Made by a program: the position numbers and the translations under genes. Of a DNA stretch of 64,000 nucleotides, positions 43,829-53,682 are shown one piece after another; the stretch's first letter is position 1, and each line of letters opens with the position of its first letter. This DNA is from Bin80 sp964503085 (GTDB lineage Bacteria; Bacteroidota; Rhodothermia; Rhodothermales; Bin80). The stretch covers positions 28,582 to 92,581 of the forward strand of contig CAZCYQ010000007.1 in assembly GCA_964503085.1 (NCBI GenBank), written 5' to 3'. Below the pieces are notes generated by a model that searched no databases, had not been told where the DNA came from, and saw only the letters and a list, made by a program, of their open reading frames with translations.

Positions 43829-45328
43829 GTGGCAGCAACAATGATAGAATCCCTGGCAGGGCAGGTTGGATCGGTGGTTACGTTGCAAGGGTGGTTGCAA
43901 CAAAAACGTGCTTCCAAAGGGTTGATCTTTCTGGTTATTCGCGACGGAACGGGATTGGTCCAATGTGTAGTAAATCAAGGCAGTGTAGATGAACACTCGT
44001 GGGCGGGTGCGTCAACTGTAACCCAGGAAACCTCGCTCACAGTCAAGGGCGAGGTATGCGCGGATGAGCGTCAGATTGGGGGTGTCGAAGTGCAGGTTTC
44101 GAGTCTTGAGGTTATTCATTTAGTCAGCGACTACCCCATTACGCCGAAGGCACACGGAGTAGAGTTTTTGATGGACCGGCGCCATCTGTGGTTGCGCAGT
44201 CGTCGACCCTGGGCCGTCATGCGCGTGCGCAATTGCGTAATCATGAGCATCCACAATTTTTTCCAGGAGCGCGGCTTCCTCCAGATGGATGCTCCTATCC
44301 TCACAAAGAATGCAGTAGAGGGCACAAGCACGCTTTTCGAGATAGACTATTTTGGAAGTCCCGCATACCTGACACAAAGCGGCCAGCTCCATGGGGAGGT
44401 CATGGCGATGGCATTCAGTAAAATCTACACGTTCGGTCCTGTTTTCAGAGCGGAAAAATCCAAGACTCGAAGGCATTTAACTGAATTCTGGATGATTGAG
44501 CCGGAGATGGCCTTTTATGATCTGGATATGAATATGACCCTGGCTGAAGATTTTCTTGTTCGGGTTGCATCTGATGCTTTACGTGATTGTGCGGATGAAC
44601 TGGAATTATTGGGAAGGGATCTGGATGCGCTACGCCGTGTCAAACCGCCGTTTCCTCGAATCAGCTATTCGGAGGCGGTGGATCTTCTGCGCAGCGATAA
44701 GACCAAGGGACTTGTAGAAGAACAGATAGATGCGCTACAAAGTGAGAAATCTGAATTGGAAAAGGAACGGGCCAGAAATAAATCCAATTATGGCCAACTG
44801 AAAGAATGGAAGAAACGTCGAGTTGATGCACGTGAGATTGAGATTAATACACGTCTGGCTCAAGTTCAGGAAGCATTGCGGAACTTGCCTAAATGGTGGC
44901 GGTCTGCGGCCGAGTTTGAGTGGGGAGGAGATTTTGGCGGCAGTGACGAAACGTTGTTAACCTGGCATTTCGATCGCCCGATCATCGTCCACCGTTATCC
45001 AGAGGCGGTCAAGGCTTTCTATATGAAACGTGATCCAGAGGATGACAGGCTAGCGCTTGGAATGGATGTTCTCGCCCCCGAAGGTTTTGGCGAGATCATA
45101 GGCGGAGGGCAGCGCGCGGACGATCTGGCTTTTCTGGAGGCTCAGGTGGAGCGACACGACTTGCCGCGGAAGGCTTTTGAGTGGTACTTTGATCTTCGGC
45201 GCTATGGTAGTGTGCCACACAGCGGGTTTGGCCTGGGTCTCGAGCGGACCGTGTCATGGATCTGTGGGGTGGAACATATCCGGGAGACCATTCCGTTTCC
45301 GCGTACTCTGGGACGACTGACGCCATAG
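43829..45328 (+). CDS. asnS: Asparaginyl-tRNA synthetase
   Basis: 499 residues, class IIb aminoacyl-tRNA synthetase. OB-fold N-terminus (VVTLQGWLQQKRASKGLIFLVIRDGTG); motif 2 FRAEKSKTRRHLTEFWMIEPE; motif 3 GFGLGLERTVSWICG. Longer than the E. coli enzyme (466) because of a charged, coiled-coil-like insertion at about residues 293-355 (EEQIDALQSEKSELEKERARN). Start is GTG at 43829, four bases after the GWxTD stop. tRNA-Asn charging is the expected role. Confidence 0.95.
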   Translation: MAATMIESLAGQVGSVVTLQGWLQQKRASKGLIFLVIRDGTGLVQCVVNQGSVDEHSWAGASTVTQETSLTVKGEVCADERQIGGVEVQVSSLEVIHLVSDYPITPKAHGVEFLMDRRHLWLRSRRPWAVMRVRNCVIMSIHNFFQERGFLQMDAPILTKNAVEGTSTLFEIDYFGSPAYLTQSGQLHGEVMAMAFSKIYTFGPVFRAEKSKTRRHLTEFWMIEPEMAFYDLDMNMTLAEDFLVRVASDALRDCADELELLGRDLDALRRVKPPFPRISYSEAVDLLRSDKTKGLVEEQIDALQSEKSELEKERARNKSNYGQLKEWKKRRVDAREIEINTRLAQVQEALRNLPKWWRSAAEFEWGGDFGGSDETLLTWHFDRPIIVHRYPEAVKAFYMKRDPEDDRLALGMDVLAPEGFGEIIGGGQRADDLAFLEAQVERHDLPRKAFEWYFDLRRYGSVPHSGFGLGLERTVSWICGVEHIRETIPFPRTLGRLTP

Positions 45329-45332
45329 GAGT

Positions 45333-46007
45333 ATGCAGCATTATCCTCAGCGGCCATTGCGGTTTATTGGACGCTCATCGGAAGAAATGTTGGTCCGTGC
45401 GAAGGATTTTTTCAATCGTATGCGGGAGCGGCGCTCTGTACGCACGTTCAGTGATCGTCCCGTACCTCGAGCGTTGATTGAGAAGGCGATTGTGACTGCC
45501 GGTACGGCCCCCAGTGGTGCACATCGGGAGCCGTGGCACTTTGTTGCTGTGAGTGATCGTGAGTTGCAATCAAAAATTCGTGAGGCAGCCGAGAAAGAGG
45601 AGCGGGAGAGTTACGAGAGACGGATGCCAAAGGCTTGGCGTGACGCGATTGACCCGCTTGGAACGGACTGGCACAAGCCTTTTCTCGAAACAGCCCCGTG
45701 GATTGTTATTTGCTTCGCAAAGAATATTGGGGATGATGGAAAGAAGAACTACTATGTACAGGAAAGCTGTGGTATAGCCTGCGGGCTTTTTATCGCAGCA
45801 ATTCACAACATGGGATTAGTTACACTAACCCATACGCCGAGCCCCATGCGTTTTCTGGGCGAAATCCTTGGTCGTCCAAAACACGAGCGGGCGTTCATTC
45901 TATTCCCCGTGGGTTATCCCGCGAAGAACGCAACGGTGCCGGATCTGCAGCGCAAGAACCTTGCAGAACTCGCCACCTGGCACGAAGAGAGGCCGGTGCA
46001 GAAGTAG
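45333..46007 (+). CDS. Nitroreductase family protein
   Basis: 224 residues, FMN-dependent oxidoreductase fold. FMN phosphate site MRERRSVRTFSDRPVP, APSGAHREPWHFVAV, SCGIACGLFIAAIHNMGLVTLTHTPSP and GRPKHERAFILFPVGYPA. Resembles the iodotyrosine-deiodinase-like subgroup (the KNYYV-ESCGIA stretch) more than the classic nitrofuran reductases. Starts 5 bp after asnS. Confidence 0.87.
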   Translation: MQHYPQRPLRFIGRSSEEMLVRAKDFFNRMRERRSVRTFSDRPVPRALIEKAIVTAGTAPSGAHREPWHFVAVSDRELQSKIREAAEKEERESYERRMPKAWRDAIDPLGTDWHKPFLETAPWIVICFAKNIGDDGKKNYYVQESCGIACGLFIAAIHNMGLVTLTHTPSPMRFLGEILGRPKHERAFILFPVGYPAKNATVPDLQRKNLAELATWHEERPVQK

Positions 46008-46012
46008 AAGCC

Positions 46013-46042
46013 ACGGGGCCCACCAGAGGGCGAGGCCCCTTT
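46013..46042. terminator. Probable bidirectional terminator
   Basis: GGGGCC (46015-46020) pairs with GGCCCC (46034-46039) between the convergent nitroreductase and glutamine synthetase genes. The T-run is short, so strength is uncertain. Confidence 0.4.
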
Positions 46043-46052
46043 GGGTCTTCTA

Positions 46053-48239
46053 TCAGTGTACAAACAGGATCTCGCCGTAGTTTGGTAGCGGCCACATCTT
46101 CTCTGGTACTAGGCCTTCCAGTTTATCCGCCGCCTCACGCACTTTAAGCATAGCGGGTATGACCCTGTCTTTTTTGTGCATTGCTTCGGCACGCAGGCTT
46201 TCCTGGTGAACATTCAGCCGCTTGGTTAGCTCATCCACAGCACTTACCAGTTCGGACAATGTCCCGTTGAGTGTCTTGATGACGGGGACCACGGAATCCT
46301 TCGCATTCAGTCCAACGCCTTTAGTCTGTGCAGCAGTCTGTGTGAGTTCATTCAGGTAGCTGAACCCGGCCGGCAGTACTTGTGTTCGCACGAGATTCTC
46401 TAATGTTCTGGCCTCAATATCAATTGCCATCTCATACTGCTCCAGGGCAACCTCGTAACGGGCGTGCAGTTCGGAAGAGCTCAGGATACCAAAGGATTCA
46501 AACAGTTTGGTATTCTTATCGGAAGTCAGCTCTTCGAGTGCATCAACCGTCGTGCGCAGATTCAGCAGACCACGTCGTTCTGCCTCTTGATGCCATTCTT
46601 CTGCATAGTTATCTCCCTCAAAAAATATGTCCTTGCATTCTCTGGCGATCTCAGCCACCATATCAAGCACGACATCTTTAAGGGTATCCGGGTCTTTGTT
46701 GCCTTTGTCCCGTAGGCGGTTGCGAAGGTTGTTTGCAAAGTCTCGCAAGGACTCAGCAACCGACGCATTAAGCACAACATTCGGGAAGGCGAGTGATTGA
46801 TCAGAGCCCACAGAACGGAACTCGAATTTATTACCGGTAAAGGCGAATGGTGAAGTGCGGTTACGATCCCCTGCGTGTCTGGGCACGAGCGGAAGCATAC
46901 TCACTCCCAAAAACAGGTCTGTGTCTTTCGCAGTACTCAGCACATCGCCGGCTATAAGTTTTTGGTACAGATCATAGAGCTGCGTGCCGAGAAAAACGCT
47001 ATGGATAGCGGGGGGAGCCTCGTTGGCCCCCAAACGATGATCGTTGCCGGCGGAACTCACCGAAATACGAAGCAAGTCCTGGTGTCTGTATACAGCACGG
47101 ATCACTGCTGAGCAGAAAACCAGGAATATCAGATTTTCATGTGGTGCTTCCCCGGGATTGAGCAGGTTTCTTCCATCATCGGTAGCGATTGACCAGTTAA
47201 TATGTTTGCCTGAGCCATTCAGGTTAGCGAACGGTTTTTCATGTAAAAGTGCCACCAGACCGTGCTTACGTGCGATACGCTTGATGGTAATCATCATGAG
47301 TTGCTGGTGGTCAGAGGCGATACCACTGGTCTCGAAGACCGGTGCAACCTCGTACTGGCTCGGTGCAACCTCGTTGTGGCGGGTCTTAACGGGGATGCCC
47401 AGACGGTAGAGCTCTTTTTCGGTTGCCAGCATACACGCAAGGATTCGACTTGGAATCTCTCCGAAGTAATGGTCATCTAGCTGTTGACCTTTCGGAGGTG
47501 TGGCACCGAGAAGTGTACGCCCTGTGTTGACCAAGTCCGCCCGGCGGTAGAAATATTCCTCATCAATCAGGAAATACTCCTGCTCCGCTCCGACGGTTGT
47601 CTGTACGCGTTCGACCTGTTCACCAAGCAGGCGTAAGACACGGCGTGCCTGCCTGTCCAGCGCGTCGATGGAGCGTAGCAGCGGTGTTTTGTGGTCAAGT
47701 GCTTCACCGGTCCATGAAACAAAACATGTAGGAACAGCGAGGTAACTCCCGTTCTCATTCTCAACTAAAAAGGCAGGTGAAGAGGGATCCCAGATCGTAT
47801 ATCCGCGTGCTTCATGGGTAGCTCTGAGGCCACCGTTCGGGAAGCTGGATGCATCCGGTTCTCCCTGAATAAGGTCCCTTCCGCGCAGGCTTGCTATGGC
47901 CTTACCGACTACGGTCGGATTAATAAAGCTGTCGTGCTTACCAGCGGTTTTACCCGTTAGAGGTTGAAACCAATGGACAAAATGTGTAGCTCCACGCTCC
48001 AAGGCCCACTCCTTCATGGTCAGTGCCACGATCTCAGCGTGATGCGTAGCAATAGGAGAACTTTTGGTGATACAGTTCACCATTCCCTGGAAAACCTCCT
48101 TCGGCAGCCGCTTGCGCATCTCGTCGATACCAAACGTGTTTTCAGCGAAGTGGACCTCCAGATCAGGCGGCTCAATAGTATCGATGTGATTGGCGCGATA
48201 TTTAGTCGCAGCAGCGATGTTGTGGAGTCTGAGGCTCAT
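46053..48239 (-). CDS. glnN: Type III glutamine synthetase
   Basis: 728 residues, the size of GSIII (GlnN), the large dodecameric glutamine synthetase typical of Bacteroidota and cyanobacteria. ATP-dependent amidation of glutamate. Seen: THFVHWFQPLTGKTAGKHDSF (GSIII signature), VGAEQEYFLID, NEVAPSQYEVAPVFE, and GSGKHINWSIATDDGRNLL (ATP/metal region), HRLGANEAPPAI. Convergent with the nitroreductase gene. No nitrogen regulator seen nearby. Confidence 0.95.
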   Translation of the reverse strand: MSLRLHNIAAATKYRANHIDTIEPPDLEVHFAENTFGIDEMRKRLPKEVFQGMVNCITKSSPIATHHAEIVALTMKEWALERGATHFVHWFQPLTGKTAGKHDSFINPTVVGKAIASLRGRDLIQGEPDASSFPNGGLRATHEARGYTIWDPSSPAFLVENENGSYLAVPTCFVSWTGEALDHKTPLLRSIDALDRQARRVLRLLGEQVERVQTTVGAEQEYFLIDEEYFYRRADLVNTGRTLLGATPPKGQQLDDHYFGEIPSRILACMLATEKELYRLGIPVKTRHNEVAPSQYEVAPVFETSGIASDHQQLMMITIKRIARKHGLVALLHEKPFANLNGSGKHINWSIATDDGRNLLNPGEAPHENLIFLVFCSAVIRAVYRHQDLLRISVSSAGNDHRLGANEAPPAIHSVFLGTQLYDLYQKLIAGDVLSTAKDTDLFLGVSMLPLVPRHAGDRNRTSPFAFTGNKFEFRSVGSDQSLAFPNVVLNASVAESLRDFANNLRNRLRDKGNKDPDTLKDVVLDMVAEIARECKDIFFEGDNYAEEWHQEAERRGLLNLRTTVDALEELTSDKNTKLFESFGILSSSELHARYEVALEQYEMAIDIEARTLENLVRTQVLPAGFSYLNELTQTAAQTKGVGLNAKDSVVPVIKTLNGTLSELVSAVDELTKRLNVHQESLRAEAMHKKDRVIPAMLKVREAADKLEGLVPEKMWPLPNYGEILFVH

Positions 48240-48751
48240 GGGTGTAACGTAGTGTGTTTACGGTTGATGAGGGAAAGTTTCGGTACGCTCAAAGGTACGA
48301 ACTCGTGAACAATAAAAAACGACAATTCAGCTATATTCATAGGATATTAGGGTAAAAAAGCATAAATGGCAAAAATAATTGCGTTTAATGCCTCTCCAGC
48401 AAAAATAACTAATGAATAGGAATTTGGTTGGGGCGTCTACTCCGCACAAATAATTTAGTTCTCTGAGAATGGAGTTGACTGAAAAAAATATTGACTTTCG
48501 TGTGGGTAGCACAGATTCAGAGATACGACGGATCCTCGGATTGGTTGGTGTTTTCCTGGAGGATGGCATGGCCAAAGCAAGATTTGGCTGGGGGTCTTTT
48601 TTTGTACGGCATTATTAGACTGCACGCTATACTGACAGTATTTCCCACTGCATTCGCCTTGGTCTTTACGAAGTGTGTCGTCAAGCTCGTCTGAGCGTAG
48701 AGTCGTCGATTGTGCCTGCGTCCAATGGAGCAATTTCAGAACCCCGTACGT
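48240..48751. other. Intergenic, no gene supported
   Basis: About 510 bp upstream of glnN and downstream of the sterol methyltransferase gene. AT-rich from 48310 to 48500, where the glnN promoter should lie. Small open frames show no family features. Confidence 0.5.
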
Positions 48752-49831
48752 CTATGGACCCGCAGGTTTCCTTGCCAGAAAGAAAAACATTGGTGTAAAA
48801 ACACCGCTTTCGCCTCCTTTGACCAGGGCATCTGCTCCATTATTCAGAAAAGTACTGACGGCTCTTGCCCCTTGTGGGGTCAGGCGTAACCATTCCCCTA
48901 TCCGCAGGGTAAGGTTCATCATGCTCCGGCCGATCGGTGTGCGAGGAATGCTCATCAGTGAGAAATCGCGGCCTTGAAGGGCACGAAACCACGGCGTTTC
49001 CGGATCCGCATCCGGTGCCAGGTCGCGAGCTCCTAGAATTTCGAAACCGGCATCGCGCAACGCGTTGCAGACCTCGTGCGCTGAACTGATGTCTGGCAGA
49101 CCGTTTCCAACCATGATGTTCTGCTTGATCCGCAGGCATTCTCGATCTTCGGGATCAAAATCCTCGGTGAGACACCAATCATAGCCCGCAAAACAGGCTC
49201 CCGGACGAAGTACACGGAAGATCTCTCGGAATGCCGTAGTTTTGTCAGGGGCGTGCGGCATGGATTCAATTGCAAATGCGGCATCAAAGTAATCATTCTC
49301 TTCGGGAATCTGCATATAGCTTGTGTGGATGAAACGACAGAGTTCGCTGACATCCTTGACGTGCACTCTTGCGCGGTCAATTTGGTAGGCATTGATGTTG
49401 ACCCCGACGAAGTTAGCACCGGACCAGCGGGCAAAGTTGCCCATAGGTCCTCCGACGCCACAGCCTGCATCCAATACCTGCATTCCTGGTTTCAAGGATA
49501 ACTGGTCGGCGAGGAAGCGTTGGTGCCTGAGCAGGGACTCTTTGAATGATTCGCCTCGGCGGCGGGGAGCGAAGTGGAAGGATTGCCCCCAGCCGAATTC
49601 GAAGAAATCTGTCACAAGATCATAATAGTCATTGACGAGCGACCGATAATTCTCCTTTCTATCTGCAAGTTCACCGTCGTGGAGATTTTCGTAGCGAGTG
49701 ACTGCGGGCTTTACCTCCGTCGGGGCAAGGCGAATCGGAGAACGGGCGTTGGATTCTTTTCGGGATACCAGGGCCATGAAATCTAAGTGATAAATGAATG
49801 GTACATCGAAATAGGCTTTTTGGTTATTCAC
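48752..49831 (-). CDS. Sterol 24-C-methyltransferase (SMT/Erg6-like)
   Basis: 359 residues (or 341 from the ATG at 49777, MALVSRKES). SAM-dependent methyltransferase matching eukaryotic Erg6/SMT over its whole length. Region I sterol-binding motif FFEFGWGQSFHFAPRRRGE; motif I LDAGCGVGGP; region III FAIESMPHAPDK; then FAGYDWCLTEDFDPEDRE, GNGLPDI, GFEILGARDLA and the Sterol_MT_C domain ending DALVKGGESGVFTPMFFFLARKP. The C-terminal domain, absent from generic methyltransferases, makes this a specific call. It would add a methyl to C24 of a delta-24 sterol side chain. No oxidosqualene cyclase or other sterol gene is in the window; it stands alone between large intergenic gaps. Confidence 0.88.
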   Translation of the reverse strand: MNNQKAYFDVPFIYHLDFMALVSRKESNARSPIRLAPTEVKPAVTRYENLHDGELADRKENYRSLVNDYYDLVTDFFEFGWGQSFHFAPRRRGESFKESLLRHQRFLADQLSLKPGMQVLDAGCGVGGPMGNFARWSGANFVGVNINAYQIDRARVHVKDVSELCRFIHTSYMQIPEENDYFDAAFAIESMPHAPDKTTAFREIFRVLRPGACFAGYDWCLTEDFDPEDRECLRIKQNIMVGNGLPDISSAHEVCNALRDAGFEILGARDLAPDADPETPWFRALQGRDFSLMSIPRTPIGRSMMNLTLRIGEWLRLTPQGARAVSTFLNNGADALVKGGESGVFTPMFFFLARKPAGP

Positions 49832-50513
49832 ACATTGTGAGAATTAGCGAGGCAAGGGCAAGTATAGTGAAATTATGACATCAAATGTGATACGGCTGCA
49901 AGGTTGTTTCCAACGGCAGATATTCGGTTTTAGATATCGCAAGATTACAGGTTCCTGCGCCGGACCTTACGCTACAGGTGTTAACCAACCACGCAATGTC
50001 CATGACATCTCCATCTTCTTCTTGAGGTCTGCTTTATTTCGTTGGACTAGATAGATTTAAGGGGTCGCATGATCTTATCGGATCGCGTCTTGATCGGGCT
50101 GGGTGCTCGCGGGACTATCGATAACCAAGAGAGTGTGTTGCATCACGGAGAAGTGGATTGGTTCCGAGTCACTTCAACGATAAAGTTAGGAGATTAGGAG
50201 TAGGGTCTCCATCCAGAAATCGAAATCCAGCTTAGTGATTAAATCCCGCTCAATACGACGCTCTATGGTGCTAGTTACCAGACCGAAACGTATCATCGAC
50301 GTCAGACGGACAGGTTTATCAAATATGAAGATAAATCCAGCAAATCATAGAGGTCGGGTTAACAATACATTGTTAGCCTATTTCGCTCTGAACTGTGGAC
50401 CGTATAGCCCAGAATCATTGGTCTAAATGGTTGGAATTTGGACGATGATCCATATGGTCGAAGTATGCGGTAAAATCATTTTCTAATGCAGGAATAGGAG
50501 ACATCCAACTCGC
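49832..50513. other. Intergenic, no gene supported
   Basis: About 680 bp between divergent SMT and pabB genes, one of the longest non-coding stretches outside the island. Only short open frames without family features. Holds promoters for both sides by position. Confidence 0.5.
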
Positions 50514-51878
50514 ATGATCGCTTCGCAATGTGCCAAGGTATGGGCACAAAAATTAGCTGCAATAGATCTGCAGCCTTTAGCACAAAAGTATGCGCAAGGC
50601 CGCGGTTTGATCTGGCTGGATAGCTCATCCAATATGCAGCGACTCGGTCGCTATTCTTATCTCTGTATTGATCCTGTCGAATCAATCCCGGCTGCGGCAA
50701 ACACAGATGATTTGCGTTTTGCGCTTAGGCGTTACTCATCCGGTCATATTAATCAGGGGCCCCCATTCCAAGGAGGATTAGTCGGATTTTTCGATTACGA
50801 GTTTTCAGAACTTAATTCACAAAACACGCTTATAACTTGCAATCAGAGCCGTGCAAATTGTCACTTCAGGTTGTATGACACGATCATTGCTGTTGATCAT
50901 CACGCTGACCTTACATGGATCATTTCATCGGGTTTTGAAAGAGGGGCATACGAGCCTAACAGGCACATAGCGCAAGCGAAAATCAATGCAGTCAGGCGAG
51001 ATATCGGCAGCTTACCGTCCTCCTCTACCTCTGATGTACCCCTCGCCTGGCGTAACCAGATTTCAAAAACGACCTATTTGAGAGCTGTAAATGACATTCT
51101 TAATTTTATTCAAGCGGGCGACATTTACCAAGCAAATTTTGCACATACTTTCGTAGCAAATGTGCCCCATTCTGCAGACCCATTACAGGTATATCTTTCC
51201 ATTCGAAAGAGCAATCCGGCCCCGTTCTCTGCTTATGGTACTTTCGGGGAGCGCAGCATTGCTTGCACTTCTCCAGAACGACTAATTACTGTGGATGATG
51301 GGGGGATGGTCGAAGCAAGGCCGATCAAAGGGACGATTGCACGGTCAGAAGATCCTGAGGAAGATCGACGGTTAAAGGACAGGCTTCTCAAATCAAAGAA
51401 AGATCGTGCCGAGAACATCATGATTGTTGATTTACTTCGCAATGATCTGTCAAAAGTATGCAAGCCTCATTCGGTGGAAGTTTCAGAGCTTTGCACTCTA
51501 GAATCCTATGCCGGATTACATCAGCTCACATCTTCCGTCCGCGGGCAGCTCGGGGACGAACACGATGCGTTCAACCTACTGTCTGCAGTATTCCCTGGGG
51601 GGTCAGTTACGGGGGCGCCGAAAAGTCGTGCTATGGAGATTATTGATCATTTAGAACAAAATTCGCGTCGTGCCTTTTGCGGCTCATTCGGTTATTTCGG
51701 CTTCGATGGCGCAGCAGACTTTAACATCATGATTCGGACTGTTCAGTTTGATGGCGACCGTGCCCGCCTAGATGTGGGTAGTGGAATAACCTCTTTATCC
51801 AATCCAAATGAGGAGTATTCTGAAACCTTGCTGAAGGCACAGAAAATACTGTGCAGCACAGAAGAAGTGGTTGCCTAA
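50514..51878 (+). CDS. pabB: Aminodeoxychorismate synthase component I
   Basis: 454 residues. Converts chorismate plus ammonia (from PabA) to 4-amino-4-deoxychorismate. The PIKGT motif (ARPIKGTIARS) has Lys, as in ADC synthases; anthranilate synthases have PIAGT. Also KDRAENIMIVDLLRNDLSKVC, FPGGSVTGAPKSRAMEIIDHLE, and the C-terminal GSGITSLSNPNEEYSETL. N-terminal domain with GGLVGFFDYEF. First gene of a pabB-pabA-pabC operon; its TAA overlaps the pabA ATG. Confidence 0.93.
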   Translation: MIASQCAKVWAQKLAAIDLQPLAQKYAQGRGLIWLDSSSNMQRLGRYSYLCIDPVESIPAAANTDDLRFALRRYSSGHINQGPPFQGGLVGFFDYEFSELNSQNTLITCNQSRANCHFRLYDTIIAVDHHADLTWIISSGFERGAYEPNRHIAQAKINAVRRDIGSLPSSSTSDVPLAWRNQISKTTYLRAVNDILNFIQAGDIYQANFAHTFVANVPHSADPLQVYLSIRKSNPAPFSAYGTFGERSIACTSPERLITVDDGGMVEARPIKGTIARSEDPEEDRRLKDRLLKSKKDRAENIMIVDLLRNDLSKVCKPHSVEVSELCTLESYAGLHQLTSSVRGQLGDEHDAFNLLSAVFPGGSVTGAPKSRAMEIIDHLEQNSRRAFCGSFGYFGFDGAADFNIMIRTVQFDGDRARLDVGSGITSLSNPNEEYSETLLKAQKILCSTEEVVA

Positions 51879-52474
51879 TGATCCTGCTGTTGAATAATCG
51901 AGATAGTTTTGTCTTCAACCTGAGTAGATATTTCCAGGAGCTTGGCGAGACAACCGAAGTTGTTGATTCTAACGAGGTTACCCTGGATGATGTTGAAGCT
52001 TTGGCTCCCAAAGCACTCGTGATTTCGCCAGGTCCGTGCACGCCGAATGAGGCTGGCATCAGCATGGATGTGGTTTCACATTATTCAGGTCGATTGTCAA
52101 TTCTGGGCGTATGCCTAGGCCATCTGGCGATTGCACAGTCGTATGGTGGCATAGTAACGAACTCCCAATTTCCAGAATACGGCCAAGCAAGCCCCATAAT
52201 GCATGATGGCTACGGTCTCTTTGAAGGGTTACCTAATCCGCTGAAGGCAGGTCTATATCATTCCCTCATCGTGGCAAAGATTTCTGACCCCGATTTGATA
52301 GTTCAGGCTAAATCTGTGGGTGGAGAAATCATGGCATTGCGTCACAAGGAGCATCCAACATTTGGCGTCCAATTTCATCCAGAGTCAATATTGAGCGAAG
52401 CAGGGCACGAGCTTCTACAAAATTTCCTGTTGATCGCAGAGAATTTCAATGTTCTTCATAGAGCAATCAAGTGA
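51878..52474 (+). CDS. pabA: Aminodeoxychorismate/anthranilate synthase glutaminase component II
   Basis: 198 residues from the ATG at 51878 that overlaps the pabB stop; the longer frame upstream is inside pabB. Class I glutamine amidotransferase: nucleophile Cys in GVCLGHLAIAQ (where GVCLGHQAI is usual, L in place of Q), oxyanion ISPGPCTPNEAG, His-Glu in FGVQFHPESILSEAG. Supplies ammonia to PabB. Might also serve anthranilate synthase, as in some bacteria, since no trp genes are visible here. Confidence 0.92.
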   Translation: MILLLNNRDSFVFNLSRYFQELGETTEVVDSNEVTLDDVEALAPKALVISPGPCTPNEAGISMDVVSHYSGRLSILGVCLGHLAIAQSYGGIVTNSQFPEYGQASPIMHDGYGLFEGLPNPLKAGLYHSLIVAKISDPDLIVQAKSVGGEIMALRHKEHPTFGVQFHPESILSEAGHELLQNFLLIAENFNVLHRAIK

Positions 52475-53276
52475 ACAGAGAGCCGTTCGTCCTTTTGATC
52501 TACGAGATCGGGGGTTACTGCTTGGAGATGGCGTATTTGATACGTCCTTGATTGCCCATGGCAATATGATTTTGCGCGCGCTTCATTTGGACAGGCTCAT
52601 CCATGATGCCATTGCGCTCAACATCGCAATTGATCACCAAAGGATCAATGCTCTCCTTGCTAATTTTTTGACTAACGATCATAGCGGTGTCTTACGCATT
52701 ACCGTTACATCAGGGCCTGCCGAAAGAGGCATTGTAAGTGCGACAAGGGCATTTCCCACAGTTTTAATGAACTTATCACCGCTGAACAGGAAGGATCAAT
52801 TTGAGCCTATCTCACTTCAGTCTAGTCATATTCGTCGAAATAGCACGTCAATAACAAGCCGTCACAAAACTCTGGCCTATACGGATAATGTAGTTGCCTT
52901 CAGAGCTGCGCAAGCCGAAGGCTATGATGATGCCCTCTTCTTGAATACCTATGGCAATATTTGTTGCACGACGACCGGAAACCTATTTCTGAAAATTGAT
53001 GATACTTGGGTAACTCCCCCCGTTTCAGATGGCGTTCTTCCAGGGGTCATGCGGCAATGGCTACTGGGTTCTGGATCTGACTTAGACATCAAAATCGCAG
53101 AAGAATCTATTACTGCAGACGATTTGCAGTCCGTAGAATCTGCCTTTATGGTGAATAGTGTGCGACTGGCTGCACCAATTCAGAAAATTAACGCACGTGA
53201 GATGGAGCCACGATTGCCGGAACAATTGAAAGCTGCATTAAAAGCACTCACTGGTCTGACTTCCTTCGGAGTTTAA
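52449..53276 (+). CDS. pabC: Aminodeoxychorismate lyase (class IV PLP enzyme)
   Basis: 275 residues. Fold-type IV PLP enzyme that releases pyruvate from aminodeoxychorismate to give p-aminobenzoate. N-terminal RDRGLLLGDGVFDTSL, catalytic Lys in SRHKTLAYTDNVVA, ALFLNTYGNICCTTTGNLF, and VSDGVLPGVMRQWLL. Start overlaps the 3' end of pabA, consistent with one operon and with PABA rather than branched-chain transamination. Product feeds folate synthesis. Confidence 0.88.
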   Translation: MFFIEQSSEQRAVRPFDLRDRGLLLGDGVFDTSLIAHGNMILRALHLDRLIHDAIALNIAIDHQRINALLANFLTNDHSGVLRITVTSGPAERGIVSATRAFPTVLMNLSPLNRKDQFEPISLQSSHIRRNSTSITSRHKTLAYTDNVVAFRAAQAEGYDDALFLNTYGNICCTTTGNLFLKIDDTWVTPPVSDGVLPGVMRQWLLGSGSDLDIKIAEESITADDLQSVESAFMVNSVRLAAPIQKINAREMEPRLPEQLKAALKALTGLTSFGV

Positions 53277-53622
53277 GCCAAACATGTTTTCACGGAGAAT
53301 CCTATGAATGGGGTCTGCAAATAGTTTTTACACATGAGTTAATGTTCTACGTGAACTTGCGGATGTTATTCCACTGCTAGAACGGTGTTTCCTGTTCTGG
53401 TATTGCCAGCGAGATACCCCAGTTCAATATCTACTCACAAGGTATAAATTAGGCAATCGTTATCTGCTCCCATCAGTTATGCTGATTTTTGATCTCTGTA
53501 CAGATACTGTCGATTGATTTTGGTTTAATCGTTGTGTGCGCTGGAGCCATACAGGCCACAGGGCTGGGATATACACAAACGTCAATGCCTAATCTCGTTG
53601 ACTGATATAATTCCAAAGTTTT
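53277..53622. other. Intergenic, no gene supported
   Basis: About 350 bp after pabC. No coding frame with family features; no clear terminator hairpin seen. Confidence 0.45.
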
Positions 53623-53682
53623 GTGACCAATGTTCTATCTTGTGCGGGATTCCCAGACGAATCCCACTCGGTTACAAAGCAA

